A stretch of 60,620 bases of DNA from Acidobacteriota bacterium (GTDB lineage Bacteria > Acidobacteriota > Vicinamibacteria > Vicinamibacterales > JAHECP01): the NCBI GenBank assembly GCA_024641665.1, contig JAHECP010000014.1, positions 1 to 60,620 on the forward strand, written 5' to 3'. Shown here in pieces: positions 23,543 to 32,666 of this stretch (position 1 is its first letter; every line of letters starts with the position of its first letter). The notes under the pieces were generated by a model that saw only the letters and a program-made list of their open reading frames with translations, did not search any database and had not been told where the DNA came from. Made by a program: the position numbers and the translations under genes.

Positions 23543-23611
23543 GTGTCAGCGGTGTTCACCCTGAGCTTGTCGAAGGGCGACACGATCATCGTCCCCCAGC
23601 GCTATTCCTGA
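23543..23611 (+). pseudogene. Duplicated 3' tail of the wza-like gene behind a palindromic repeat
   Basis: After the stop at 23542, a 16-base spacer and the palindrome CCCTGAGCTTGTCGAAGGG (23559-23577) are followed by sequence that again encodes GDTIIVPQRYS and a stop (23609-23611). The gene end therefore exists twice, split by the repeat. Confidence 0.7.
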
Positions 23612-23625
23612 TTTGGTTTTGGTAG

Positions 23626-23651
23626 GTGTAGGGGCCGGCTTCAGCCGGCCC
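23626..23651. repeat. REP-like palindrome GCCGGCTTCAGCCGGC
   Basis: GTGTAGGGGCCGGCTTCAGC continues into CGGCCC. The same type, as GGCCGGGCTGAAGCCCGGC followed by ACTACA, occurs inverted inside the end of the O-antigen ligase gene at about 46410-46434. Confidence 0.7.
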
Positions 23652-23735
23652 GATGAAGTCGGCCCGATCGCAGTGTGACTCCGGCCAGGCCCTGAGCCTT
23701 GAGCCCAGAGCCCTGAGCCAGACAAGAGATCCACC

Positions 23736-26042
23736 ATGGAAGACCCCAACCTCAAGAACCTCGACTCCCCCCAGGCCCGCCTGAAGCTCGACCACGCCCA
23801 TGTCGAAGCCGGCAACGGCGGCCGCGGCGCCGGCGAGGGCTACGGGAGCAGCCTGGCCGTGGAGGAGCCGCACCTGCTCGACTACGTGAAGGTGCTTCAC
23901 AAGCGCCGCTGGACTGCGATCACGGCGTTCCTGATCGTGTTCCTCAGCGTCGTCGTCTACACCTTCACCGCCACCCCGATCTACCAGGGCAAGGTCACGC
24001 TCCTCATCGACGCCGAGAACCAGAACGTCGTCGATTTCAAACAGGTGGTGGACGAGAACCAGACGCGGCCCGACTACTACCAGACCCAGTACAGCCTCCT
24101 CCAGAGCCGCTCCCTCGCCCGCCGCACGCTCGACACGCTGAAGCTGTGGAACCAGCCTCCCTTCGGCGTGGCGAGCGGGCAGAAGGGTTTCAGCCTCCGC
24201 GGCGCCATCAGCGGAGCCATGTCCTGGGTGGCCGGCCTCTTCCGGTCCCAGGCCTCCGGCCCCCGGCCTCCGGTTGATGAGACCGCCGTCCAGTCTGGCG
24301 CCATTGATGCTCTGTTGGGCAGCCTCTCGGTCTCCCCCGTGCGCAACAGCCGTCTCGTCGAGGTCAGCTTCCGTTCGACCGATCCCCGCCTGGCGGCGGA
24401 GGTGGCGAACGCGCAGGCCAAGGGGTTCATCCAGCAGAACCTCGAGTTCAAGTTCCTGTCGTCGAAGGAGGCCACCGACTGGCTGGGCCAGCAGCTCGCC
24501 GAGCAGCGCACGAAGGTGGAGGCGAGCGAGGCGGCGCTCCAGCGCTACCGCGAGCAGAACGACGCCATCTCGCTCGAGGACCGGCAGAACATCGTCGTGC
24601 AGAAGCTGACCGACCTGAACGCGGCGGTGACGCGCGCCAAGACCGAGCGCATCGAGAAGGAGGCGCTCTACCGCCAGCTCCAGGGCCTGTCGGCGACGAG
24701 CGCCGCCCTCGACACCTTCCCGGCCATCCTGACCAACGCCTTCATCCAGCAGCAGAAGGCGCAGCTCGCGGCGCTCCAGCAGCAGCAGGCCGAGCTGGCC
24801 GACAAGCTCGGGCCTCGGCACCCCGACATGATCAAGATCCGCACGGCCATCCAGCAGGCGCAGGCCAAGCTGCAGGGCGAGGTCCAGAAGGTCGTGCAGT
24901 CGGTGCGGAACGAGTACCTGTCGACCAAGGCGCAGGAGGACAGCCTCACCGCGGCGCTCGACCAGCAGAAGCAGGACGCCCTGGCGCTGAACCGCAAGGG
25001 CATCGACTACGGCGTGCTGCAGCGTGACGTCGAGAGCAACCGGCAGATCTACGAGAGCCTGCTCCAGCGGGCGAAGGAAACCGGGGTATCGGGTGAGCTC
25101 AAGACGAGCAACATCCGGATCGTGGACGCGGCCGAGGTGCCGCGCGGGCCGGTCAGCCCGCGCAAGGGGCTGAACCTGCTGCTGGCGCTCTTCGGCGGCC
25201 TGGCGTTCGCCACCGGGCTCGCCTTCTTCTTCGAGTACCTCGACAACCGCATCAAGACGCCCGACGAGATCAAGGCGCACCTCGGCCTGCCGTTCCTCGG
25301 GATGATCCCGAAGATCGCAGATCAGAAGCCCGGGGCCGAGGCGCCGCTCCTGAACAACGGCGTGCCGGCGAACTTCGCCGAGGCGTTTCGGGCGGTGCGC
25401 ACCAACGTCCTCTTCTCGACGGCCGAGGAGGGCTCGCGCTCGGTCGTGGTGACGAGCACCGGGCCGGGCGAGGGGAAGACACTTGTCGCGTGCAACCTGG
25501 CGGTGGCGTTGGCGCAGGCTGGGCAGCGCGTGCTCCTGATCGACGCGGACCTCAGGCGGCCGAAGGTGCACGAGGTCTTCGCGCAGAAGGCCGAGCCGGG
25601 TCTGTCGAACCTGATGGTGGGAAGCGCCAAGGCCAGCGACTCGGTGAAGAAGACGTCGGTCTCGGGCCTCTGGGTGCTGCCGGCAGGGCGCATCCCGCCA
25701 AACCCGGCGGAACTCCTCGGGTCGAAGCGCTTCAAGGACTTCCTCGCCTCGCTAGCGGAGCACTTCGACTGGGTGGTCCTCGACTCGCCGCCGGTGATGG
25801 CGGTGACCGACGTCTCGGTCGTCGCGCACTCGACCACGGGGGTGCTCTTCGTAGTCGGCTCCGAGATGGTGAGCCGACACGGCGCACAGGTGGCGCTCGA
25901 GCAGCTCGACGGCACGAAGGCCAGGTTCTTCGGCGCCGTACTCAATCGCGTGAACCTCGAGCGGAACGCCTACTACTACTCGCAGTACTACCGCCGTGAG
26001 TACTCCCAGTACTACGTCAGTTCATCCCGGTCATCGAGGTGA
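23736..26042 (+). CDS. Wzc-like polysaccharide co-polymerase and tyrosine autokinase
   Basis: The 768-residue protein joins a Wzz domain (membrane helices at about 60-85 and 480-505 flank a long periplasmic coiled coil) to a cytoplasmic BY-kinase. The kinase has Walker A TGPGEGKT (about 575-582), Walker A' LLIDADLRRP (about 600) and Walker B VVLDSPPV (about 682). A Tyr-rich tail (AYYYSQYYRREYSQYY) is the autophosphorylation cluster. Such proteins control chain length and export together with Wza. The stretch SQASGPRPPVDE near 170 is encoded by CCTCCGGCCCCCGG-type repeats, another apparent capture of repeat DNA. Confidence 0.92.
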   Translation: MEDPNLKNLDSPQARLKLDHAHVEAGNGGRGAGEGYGSSLAVEEPHLLDYVKVLHKRRWTAITAFLIVFLSVVVYTFTATPIYQGKVTLLIDAENQNVVDFKQVVDENQTRPDYYQTQYSLLQSRSLARRTLDTLKLWNQPPFGVASGQKGFSLRGAISGAMSWVAGLFRSQASGPRPPVDETAVQSGAIDALLGSLSVSPVRNSRLVEVSFRSTDPRLAAEVANAQAKGFIQQNLEFKFLSSKEATDWLGQQLAEQRTKVEASEAALQRYREQNDAISLEDRQNIVVQKLTDLNAAVTRAKTERIEKEALYRQLQGLSATSAALDTFPAILTNAFIQQQKAQLAALQQQQAELADKLGPRHPDMIKIRTAIQQAQAKLQGEVQKVVQSVRNEYLSTKAQEDSLTAALDQQKQDALALNRKGIDYGVLQRDVESNRQIYESLLQRAKETGVSGELKTSNIRIVDAAEVPRGPVSPRKGLNLLLALFGGLAFATGLAFFFEYLDNRIKTPDEIKAHLGLPFLGMIPKIADQKPGAEAPLLNNGVPANFAEAFRAVRTNVLFSTAEEGSRSVVVTSTGPGEGKTLVACNLAVALAQAGQRVLLIDADLRRPKVHEVFAQKAEPGLSNLMVGSAKASDSVKKTSVSGLWVLPAGRIPPNPAELLGSKRFKDFLASLAEHFDWVVLDSPPVMAVTDVSVVAHSTTGVLFVVGSEMVSRHGAQVALEQLDGTKARFFGAVLNRVNLERNAYYYSQYYRREYSQYYVSSSRSSR

Positions 26043-26065
26043 TCTGGCGACCTAGAACGTTAGAC

Positions 26066-26878
26066 TAGAACCGGTTTCATAACCTTCTGACGGAGGCAGA
26101 TAACACTTGTACTTTCTCGCGACCTGCGGTACTACACTGGCTGGAGGTAGCGCTCGTGGCCAGACGCAGCGTCCGCTTGACCGACGCGCAATGGGCCAAG
26201 ATCGAACCGCTCCTCCCACGACTCCCGTGGAGCCGCCGTGGTGGCCGGCCCTGGGTCCGCCATCGTGCCGTGCTCGACGGCATCCTGTGGGTGCTCAAGA
26301 CGGGAGCGCGCTGGTGCGACCTGCCGAGCGAATATCCGAGTCCCTCGACGTGCTGGCGGCGGCTCAAACGCTGGGACGAGGACGGGACGTGGGAACGCGT
26401 CTGGCGTGCCTTCCTGACGGAGCTCGACGAGGCCGGCAAGCTCGAGTGGGAGACGGCGTTCATCGATGGCACCTTTGCCCCGACGAAAAAGGGGGCTCCG
26501 ACATCGGCCCTACCAAGCGCGGGAAAGGCACAAAGTGCATGGTATTGGTGGAGCGTCAGGGTCTTCCTCTGGGCATACGCCTCGCGTCGGCCTCGCCGGC
26601 CGAAGTCACCCTCATCGATCAGACGCTCGCCGCGCGGGTAACGCCGCATCGCCGGAAGCCCCACCGCTTGGTGCGGGATCGCGGCTACGACAGCGACCCG
26701 CTTCGCGAACACCTCGCGACCTGTGGCATCACCCTGATCAGTCCGTACCACGACAACCGCACCCATCGGCCCTACGAAGATCGTCGCCGGCCTAGAACTG
26801 GTTGCATAATCTCCGCAGCACGATAAGGGCTGCGGCAAATTGGAAGAACGCGAGAAACATTCGAGTCGAGCTAGTGAG
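26066..26878 (+). mobile_element. IS5-family element, rearranged and inactive
   Basis: The left end is CTAGAACCGGTTTCATAACC. Near 26792 the related end CTAGAACTGGTTGCATAATC appears in the same orientation instead of inverted. Sequence after 26792, read on the minus strand, encodes a transposase C-terminus (FLAFFQFAAALIVLRRLCNQ). The element therefore carries its own left two-thirds plus an inverted right end from a related copy. It marks the boundary to the lower-GC block. Confidence 0.75.
26156..26790 (+). pseudogene. IS5-family transposase, two frames, C-terminally truncated
   Basis: The first frame starts at a GTG at 26156 (MARRSVRLTDAQWAKIEPLLP) and reaches the first catalytic Asp in AFIDGTF. 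At the A5G5 run (about 26488-26497) a -1 shift leads into the second frame, with GSDIGPTKRGKGTKCMVLVE and the second Asp in RDRGYDSD. Such frameshifting is normal for this IS group. The C-terminal part with the catalytic Glu is missing because the sequence runs into the inverted end. Confidence 0.75.
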
Positions 26879-26889
26879 GGCCGCGACGC

Positions 26890-27687
26890 GTGAGATTAGA
26901 CCGCATCAGGCGTAACCTGGCTGCCGCGTACGACCGGCTTTTGGCGCGGTTCAATCCGTCGGTATACGCCGCAACCGGCCTTTTCTTGGATCTGGGCACC
27001 CTCCTGAGAGTCAAGACAGTCCTAGGGCTGGTGGAACGGCGCCGCGCGCGTGCAGCACTCGACGTGGGGTGTGGCACCGGCTACCTGTCTGTCTGCCTCG
27101 CGAAGCGGGCGGAACACGTGGTGGCCACCGACATCTCTCTTCAATCCGTCCTTGAAGCCCGCCGGTTTGCGCGTTCGGTCGGTGCGAGCAATGTCTCGTT
27201 TGCTGTGGGGGACGCGACGGCCCTACCGTTTGGCGCAGCTCACTTCGACTGGGTATCATGCACGGACGTTGTTGAGCACATCGTGGACGATGCTGCCGCT
27301 CTGTCAGAGCTCGCGCAACTCGTTAGTCATGGCGGTACGCTGCTATTGACGACTACATCGGACGAGCACTTTGTGGATACCGCCGAGTACAGGGACTTCG
27401 GTCACGTGAGGACCGGTTATCGGACAGATGGATTAAAGGGTCTTCTGCGACAGTGCGGGTTCTCGGTGGACCGCCTGACATACTTTAAGAAGCCAGGTCT
27501 CACGCGTGGGGTGCTCAGGATCTCACGGCGAGCTCCCCTGGTAGGCCCTCTACTGCGCCGGTTGTTCGCCCCTCTTCTGTACCCGCTAGTTGTGGTCGGC
27601 GAGGCCTTCTCGAGGCGTGGGTACAATGTGTGTCTGGCGGCGCGACGCCCAGACGACACGTGCACTCGTCCACGCGGCCCCTCCTAA
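26890..27687 (+). CDS. Class I SAM-dependent methyltransferase
   Basis: The 265-residue protein has the SAM-binding motif I LDVGCGTGYLSV (about 57-68), an acidic motif II near VVATDIS and the post-motif DWVSCTDVVEHIVDD. Two hydrophobic C-terminal segments could attach it to the membrane. In this setting it may methylate a sugar or a lipid-linked intermediate. GTG at 26890 directly follows the IS. From here to about 41 kb, G+C is visibly lower and codon use is more even than in the flanking genes, suggesting horizontal origin. Confidence 0.82.
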   Translation: MRLDRIRRNLAAAYDRLLARFNPSVYAATGLFLDLGTLLRVKTVLGLVERRRARAALDVGCGTGYLSVCLAKRAEHVVATDISLQSVLEARRFARSVGASNVSFAVGDATALPFGAAHFDWVSCTDVVEHIVDDAAALSELAQLVSHGGTLLLTTTSDEHFVDTAEYRDFGHVRTGYRTDGLKGLLRQCGFSVDRLTYFKKPGLTRGVLRISRRAPLVGPLLRRLFAPLLYPLVVVGEAFSRRGYNVCLAARRPDDTCTRPRGPS

Positions 27688-27832
27688 AGTCGGCGCGGCA
27701 CCCCACGACAAAGGCCGGCGTGAGCTGACCGTTTTCTAGGCTGCGAAACCCGCCGACCTTGGACGACACTTACGACCAACTGCAACAGGGCCGTGTTCGC
27801 ATGTCACTCTGCCAGCCAATCATGGTGACCTC

Positions 27833-29365
27833 GTGACGGTCGAACTCCCACCTGACGCTGCATCAGTCCGCCAGCGAACGACGCGGGGCTTCGTGCAGGA
27901 ACTCTGGGGCCGTACCAACTCCTTAGCACTGCGCACCCTGGCTCTGGCAGGGCAGACCGTCTTCAACGCACTCATTACAGTCTTGGCCGCGCGGAGGCTG
28001 GACGCGAGCGAGTTGGCGGTGTTCGGCTTTGGTTACAGCAGCCTAGCTATTGGCAGCGCGCTCGCCGACTTCGGCACGAGCTATGCGCAGATGAGGGCCG
28101 TGGCACGGCGCGGTCAACAGGGTCCGCATCCATCTATAGGCTGGGTGTTCGTCGTTCTGAGGGGGGCTACCACTACTGTCGCGTCCGCGAGCCTCATCTT
28201 CGTAGGCGCAGCAGTGGCGTACTGGCGCCACGACCGGTCCCTTTGGCTTCTACTGTGTTTGGCCGCAGCCGTGGTGGCCGTGCGCTCCGTCACGCAGTAC
28301 TTCCAAGCGTGGGCGCAAGGCATGAGTCGGTGGGGACGCGACGCCGTCCTGTGCATCATGCCCCCGGCATTGGCACTGGTTCTTGCGTGGAAGAGCCCTG
28401 GCGTCACGACCGCTCTACGCTTCTTCGCGTGCCTCGGGGCGGCGTCTGTCGTGACCAACCTTGGCTACTGGAGCGTCGCCCATCTTCGCCGACGGTCGGT
28501 CTCGATGGAGCCAGGATTCAAGCATGCGGACCTGTGGCACCAGTGGCGATTTGCGTGGCCGATCGGCCTTGCCGGAACGACCTTCTTCGTCGCACCATGG
28601 TGCGAGTACTTAGTGCTGCTTAGATGGTGCGATGCACCCGTCGTCGCCGAGTACTTCTTGGCGACCGCGGTGATAAGCGTGATGAGGCTGGGGCTCTCAC
28701 CGTTCGAGAGCGTAACGTATGTTGCAATTGCAAGGGCCGCAGCAGAGGGGCCGCGGCCGCTGCAGATCGCCGAGCAACGTCTTGCTGGAGGGCTCGCGCT
28801 GGTCGTGGGCCTAATCGTGGCAGGTGCCGCTCTGGGCGGCAAGACAGCGATTGAGGTGCTCTACGGGCGAAATCACGCAGGTGCTGCGACTTACTTCCTA
28901 ATGCTCTTGCCGAGTGTCTTCGTGAGAATGAGCACGGTCTCCACCACCGTGACGCTGAGCGGTGGCCGCGGCGATAGTCGCCCGCTGAGAAACGGTCAGT
29001 TGCTAGTGATGACGGTTCGTATCGCGGGGACCTTGGTCCTGGTACCCCGCCTGGGGGTTCTCGGGGTGATTCTGGCGATCACTGTGGGCCAGATTCTCGG
29101 GTTCGTCTACCTGACCCTTGGCACCGAGGTCGATCCACGCGTTGTCCTTCCGCCAACGGTTCGGAGTGCAGCGGCCGTGGCGGGCCCGTACGTCAGTGCT
29201 TGGCTCATGACGTCGGCCCACCCCGTAGCTCCGGCGGTGCTGGCGGCGGCCCTGTTTCTGTTAATCATGGGAGGGGAGATGACGACGCACCTCGGCACGG
29301 CCTCAGGCCTTCTACCAGGAACCTCCAACTCAGAACCGGCGGATACGGGTCCGCGTTCGGCCTAG
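27833..29365 (+). CDS. Wzx-like polysaccharide flippase (MATE/MOP superfamily)
   Basis: The 510-residue protein has 12-14 hydrophobic segments spread over its length and the organisation of PST/Wzx transporters, including an N-terminal LALRTLALAGQTVFNALIT and a basic cytoplasmic loop. It would move undecaprenyl-linked repeat units across the inner membrane. GTG at 27833 is used; no strong ribosome binding site is seen. It follows the methyltransferase after 145 bp. Confidence 0.82.
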   Translation: MTVELPPDAASVRQRTTRGFVQELWGRTNSLALRTLALAGQTVFNALITVLAARRLDASELAVFGFGYSSLAIGSALADFGTSYAQMRAVARRGQQGPHPSIGWVFVVLRGATTTVASASLIFVGAAVAYWRHDRSLWLLLCLAAAVVAVRSVTQYFQAWAQGMSRWGRDAVLCIMPPALALVLAWKSPGVTTALRFFACLGAASVVTNLGYWSVAHLRRRSVSMEPGFKHADLWHQWRFAWPIGLAGTTFFVAPWCEYLVLLRWCDAPVVAEYFLATAVISVMRLGLSPFESVTYVAIARAAAEGPRPLQIAEQRLAGGLALVVGLIVAGAALGGKTAIEVLYGRNHAGAATYFLMLLPSVFVRMSTVSTTVTLSGGRGDSRPLRNGQLLVMTVRIAGTLVLVPRLGVLGVILAITVGQILGFVYLTLGTEVDPRVVLPPTVRSAAAVAGPYVSAWLMTSAHPVAPAVLAAALFLLIMGGEMTTHLGTASGLLPGTSNSEPADTGPRSA

Positions 29366-29565
29366 ACCACTAGAGTGACGAGGGCCGCATCGGGTCACGT
29401 CCCCGCTGCTCCAACCTTCACCGGGCAGATCAGGGCAGCTACGGACGCTGTCTGCCCGAAGCGCAGAGGCCACCGGTGCAACCACTCCGCACTCCGCAGG
29501 CCCGCGGCGCCCGCCCACGATCATGCACGGAGAGAATCGACAGCCCGAACCGAAGGTCGGCGGAT

Positions 29566-30873
29566 ATGGCGAATGCGACGCAGCGGATGACTAGCCGTTC
29601 GGCTGCCGCCAGCCCGGACCTCGGCCGCAAGCCGGCCGTCAGTGCTCTGCAGGGAGAGCGCCCGAAGCCGGAGCAGCGAGGACCACGAGTGATATACGTG
29701 CTCAGCGCCTTTCCCGCTCGCTCAGAGACCTTCGTCGTCCGGGAGATCGAGGCGCTCAGAGCGTTGGGGGCGCGGGTTGAGGTCTGGTGCCTGAAACGCG
29801 GCTTGAAGGGTGGCGAGTCCGTCTCTGTGCCAGTCACGTGCGTTGGGTCGGACCACTGGCGAGTGCTCCTGGACAACTCTCGTATGGTACTTCGGCGGCC
29901 CGGCTCGTACCTGTCGGTGCTACGGTCCGTGGTTGGGAGTGCACCCAAGGCCAAGAAGCTAAAGTACCTGGCGGCGTTCTGGATAGCTGTGTCTGCCGCA
30001 AGCCGATTGCGCGAGGCAGATCGTCTTCACGCCCACTTTCTATGGACGGCGGCAAGCGCCACGTACACAATGAGCCGCCTTACGGGGGTCAGGTACAGCG
30101 TGACGCTTCACGCGGGAGACATCTTTGCGAGGGCGAACCGCTCCTTCCTCAAAGGCCCTGTCCTTGCATGCGCGGAGTTCGTGGTCACCATCTCCGACTA
30201 CAATCAACGGGTACTCTCGGAGTTTGTCGACCCAGGCCGAATCCACAAGGTGCACTGCGGTCTGTCGTCAGCAGAGCACGCGGAGTGGGCATGCCTTGCG
30301 GAGCGTCGTCCTCACGACGCGGAGCTGATCGCTTCGGTCGGACGCCTAACGGCTAAGAAGGGTCACGACCTGCTGATTCGTGCCGTGGCCCGCCTGCATG
30401 CCTCGGGTCGCGACGCCAAGTGCGCGATAGTTGGTGAAGGACCAGAGGAACAACACCTAAGAAGCCTCATAGCGGAACTCCACATGGAAGACGCTGTAAA
30501 GATGCTTGGCGCGGTTTCGCTAGCAGAAGTGCGAAGCCTGTTTGAAGCCGCCGGCCTGTTTGCCTTGGCCGCGGTGCAGGCACGAGACGGGGACATAGAT
30601 GGTATACCGGTAGCGCTGATGGAAGCGATGGCTGCATGCCTTCCGGTTGTGAGCAGTCGCGTGTCCGGGATCCCAGAGCTGGTGCAGGACGGAGTGTCGG
30701 GCATTCTGGTGGAGCAGGCAGACGAGGTGACTATCGCAGGAGCCCTCGACAGGCTGCTAGCGAGCCCAGACGTGAGGCACACGCTGGGCCGAGCAGCGTC
30801 GGCCACGGTGCTGCAACAGTTCAACGTGGACCGATCGGCTGCGGTGCTCTTAGAACTGTTTCGGCCGAACTGA
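29566..30873 (+). CDS. Glycosyltransferase family 4
   Basis: The roughly 435-residue GT-B enzyme has an N-terminal domain starting VIYVLSAFPARSETFVVREI, a linker helix, and a nucleotide-sugar-binding half. The latter contains SVGRLTAKKGHDLLIRA, VGEGPEEQ and DGIPVALMEAMA, the E-x7-E region of GT4 retaining enzymes. It adds one sugar to the lipid-linked repeat at the cytoplasmic face. ATG at 29566 is chosen over an earlier in-frame start at 29476, which would add an unconserved Pro/Arg-rich leader. Confidence 0.87.
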   Translation: MANATQRMTSRSAAASPDLGRKPAVSALQGERPKPEQRGPRVIYVLSAFPARSETFVVREIEALRALGARVEVWCLKRGLKGGESVSVPVTCVGSDHWRVLLDNSRMVLRRPGSYLSVLRSVVGSAPKAKKLKYLAAFWIAVSAASRLREADRLHAHFLWTAASATYTMSRLTGVRYSVTLHAGDIFARANRSFLKGPVLACAEFVVTISDYNQRVLSEFVDPGRIHKVHCGLSSAEHAEWACLAERRPHDAELIASVGRLTAKKGHDLLIRAVARLHASGRDAKCAIVGEGPEEQHLRSLIAELHMEDAVKMLGAVSLAEVRSLFEAAGLFALAAVQARDGDIDGIPVALMEAMAACLPVVSSRVSGIPELVQDGVSGILVEQADEVTIAGALDRLLASPDVRHTLGRAASATVLQQFNVDRSAAVLLELFRPN

Positions 30874-31205
30874 CGGCATGCTAACGGCTCCTCCCGGCGC
30901 TCAACGCCGCGAGCAGTGTGGCGTACAAGGTCGGCACCCCGGGGATTGAACGCACGGGCGCTACTTGGCGTCGTGTAGTCGACTGCGGCTTCGGATGTTC
31001 CGGCGCGGCCCCCGGGGCGGCGCATCATGGTTGGCAAGCGGTGGATCGATTTGCAGCGTTTCGGTTGGGGCTGTCGCCGGGCGTACCTGCCGCGTGGGAG
31101 GCGGCGCGACACGCTGCGCACCACTGGCGAGCAGGCCGAAGGCCGCTGGCGCGTGTCGTCTGGCCGAGCGCAGGTCGGCGCCCGCAGCGTGGAACAGCTG
31201 GCGCC

Positions 31206-32648
31206 GTGCTGGCTCTCCGGACGATCGGCCCGACGCTGTCACGCGCTGTGATCGACGGCCGCGCATGCGCACTGTCCCGGATCGGAAAGTCGGCGTCCTG
31301 GGTGTTCTATGAGGTGTCGACCGAGGATGTGCACTCTTGGGAGAACATCGTTGCGATCGAGCCGGGAAACACGGTGATCGACGCGGAACTGAGCTGGGTC
31401 TTTCGAACGGAGGAAGAAGCACGCGACTATGCTGCGCGCAACGGCCGTACGCGGCTGGTTCGCATCAGCCCTTCCCTGAAGATAGCCGGGCGAGTGAATA
31501 GTGGCAGGGTTGAGTCTGAGGATCGGCTCGAGTCCGATCTGAGTCCACGTCAGGCGGCTGTCCAGTTCCTCTTGAACGCCGTTGACGCCTCCAACGACAC
31601 CCCGTGGGCTGACACCGCGCTGACTGCGTTCGACTGTGATGCGAAGACTTACCGGCTTCTGTCTTGGGTATGGACGAGTGGCATCGTAGCGACGGCGCTG
31701 CTCAGGCAAGAGGACGAAACGGCGGTCGTCGGGGGCACCCGGCTAGCCGAAGGGCTGCTTCGTCGTCTCATCCGGAACGGCGAACACGACGGTGGCTTGC
31801 TCGCAAGGTGGGATGTGTCGGATCAGGTCCCCACCGGTATCGTCCCATGGCTCGCACCAAACGATGCAGCGTTTGCCGTCGCGCGGGCACTGATTCCGCT
31901 CTACAGGCTTCGCCGGGACCAGGCCCTTCTGGACGCAGCGATCAGAACCGGCGAGTGGGTTCGGCGCGCCAGGAGCCGGACCGGCGCCATGCCAGTGGGC
32001 TTCATGTGCGATGTCGGTCTATGGGACGACTCTTGGTACTACGTCGACGCAGGCATTCTTGCGCCGTTGCTTTCTGAGCTCTATGAGACTACAGGCGACC
32101 CAGCCTGGCTCGACGAGCTACGCGGATTCTGCGACGACTATCTAGAGCGCATGTATGTTGGCGCTGGCCTATTTCGCAAGACATGGCGTCGCGGTCGACT
32201 GGGCAAGCCAGTGACGTCCTTCTCTCGTGGGTACGCGTGGGCGCTGGAGTGTCTCCTAAGCGCGGCCGGCAGTCTTGGCGGTCCGCGCTATGTCGATATC
32301 ATAGACGACGTCTCAGATGTGCTACTGCGCACGCAGCAGTCAGACGGATCGTGGTCGAGCTGCCTTCTCTCTCCAATGTCCGGAGCATGCGGCAAGTCGA
32401 CGCCGGCGATAGGTTACCTTTTACTGGAAGTGGACAGGTGTCTTGGACGGCCTCGCTGCAGACAGGCCGCGTGGAGAGCGTTGCAGTGGTGCCTCTCGGC
32501 GCAGGCAAAGCGGCGTGGCCACCCTGAGTTCGGCGGCGTGACGGGCTGGGATGCGGAAGGCTGCATAGTCACGCGGCGGCTGGTCAGCAGCTCCTTCAAC
32601 TACGGCGCGGCGTACTACCTATTGCTTCTGGACGGCTTCAAGCGCTAA
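31206..32648 (+). CDS. Alpha/alpha-toroid protein, possibly glycan-processing; start uncertain
   Basis: The frame is open from 30918, but only the part from about residue 110 of that frame looks like protein (MLALRTIGPTLSRAV onward), so I place the start at GTG 31206; GTG 31248 is an alternative. The C-terminal 350 residues form repeated helix pairs with aromatic and Gly turns (YYVDAGILAPLLSELYETTG; QSDGSWSSCL), as in (alpha/alpha)6 barrels of glycosidases, epimerases and lyases. No catalytic set is certain. It may modify or trim the polysaccharide. Confidence 0.6.
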   Translation: MLALRTIGPTLSRAVIDGRACALSRIGKSASWVFYEVSTEDVHSWENIVAIEPGNTVIDAELSWVFRTEEEARDYAARNGRTRLVRISPSLKIAGRVNSGRVESEDRLESDLSPRQAAVQFLLNAVDASNDTPWADTALTAFDCDAKTYRLLSWVWTSGIVATALLRQEDETAVVGGTRLAEGLLRRLIRNGEHDGGLLARWDVSDQVPTGIVPWLAPNDAAFAVARALIPLYRLRRDQALLDAAIRTGEWVRRARSRTGAMPVGFMCDVGLWDDSWYYVDAGILAPLLSELYETTGDPAWLDELRGFCDDYLERMYVGAGLFRKTWRRGRLGKPVTSFSRGYAWALECLLSAAGSLGGPRYVDIIDDVSDVLLRTQQSDGSWSSCLLSPMSGACGKSTPAIGYLLLEVDRCLGRPRCRQAAWRALQWCLSAQAKRRGHPEFGGVTGWDAEGCIVTRRLVSSSFNYGAAYYLLLLDGFKR

Positions 32649-32666
32649 CCGAACGAAAGAGGCGCC

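Noticed and set aside
30918-31205. N-terminal 96 codons of the toroid protein frame from 30918
   Set aside because: The sequence is Arg/Ala/His-rich without family character, and two other frames are equally open. Protein-like sequence begins after about 31206.
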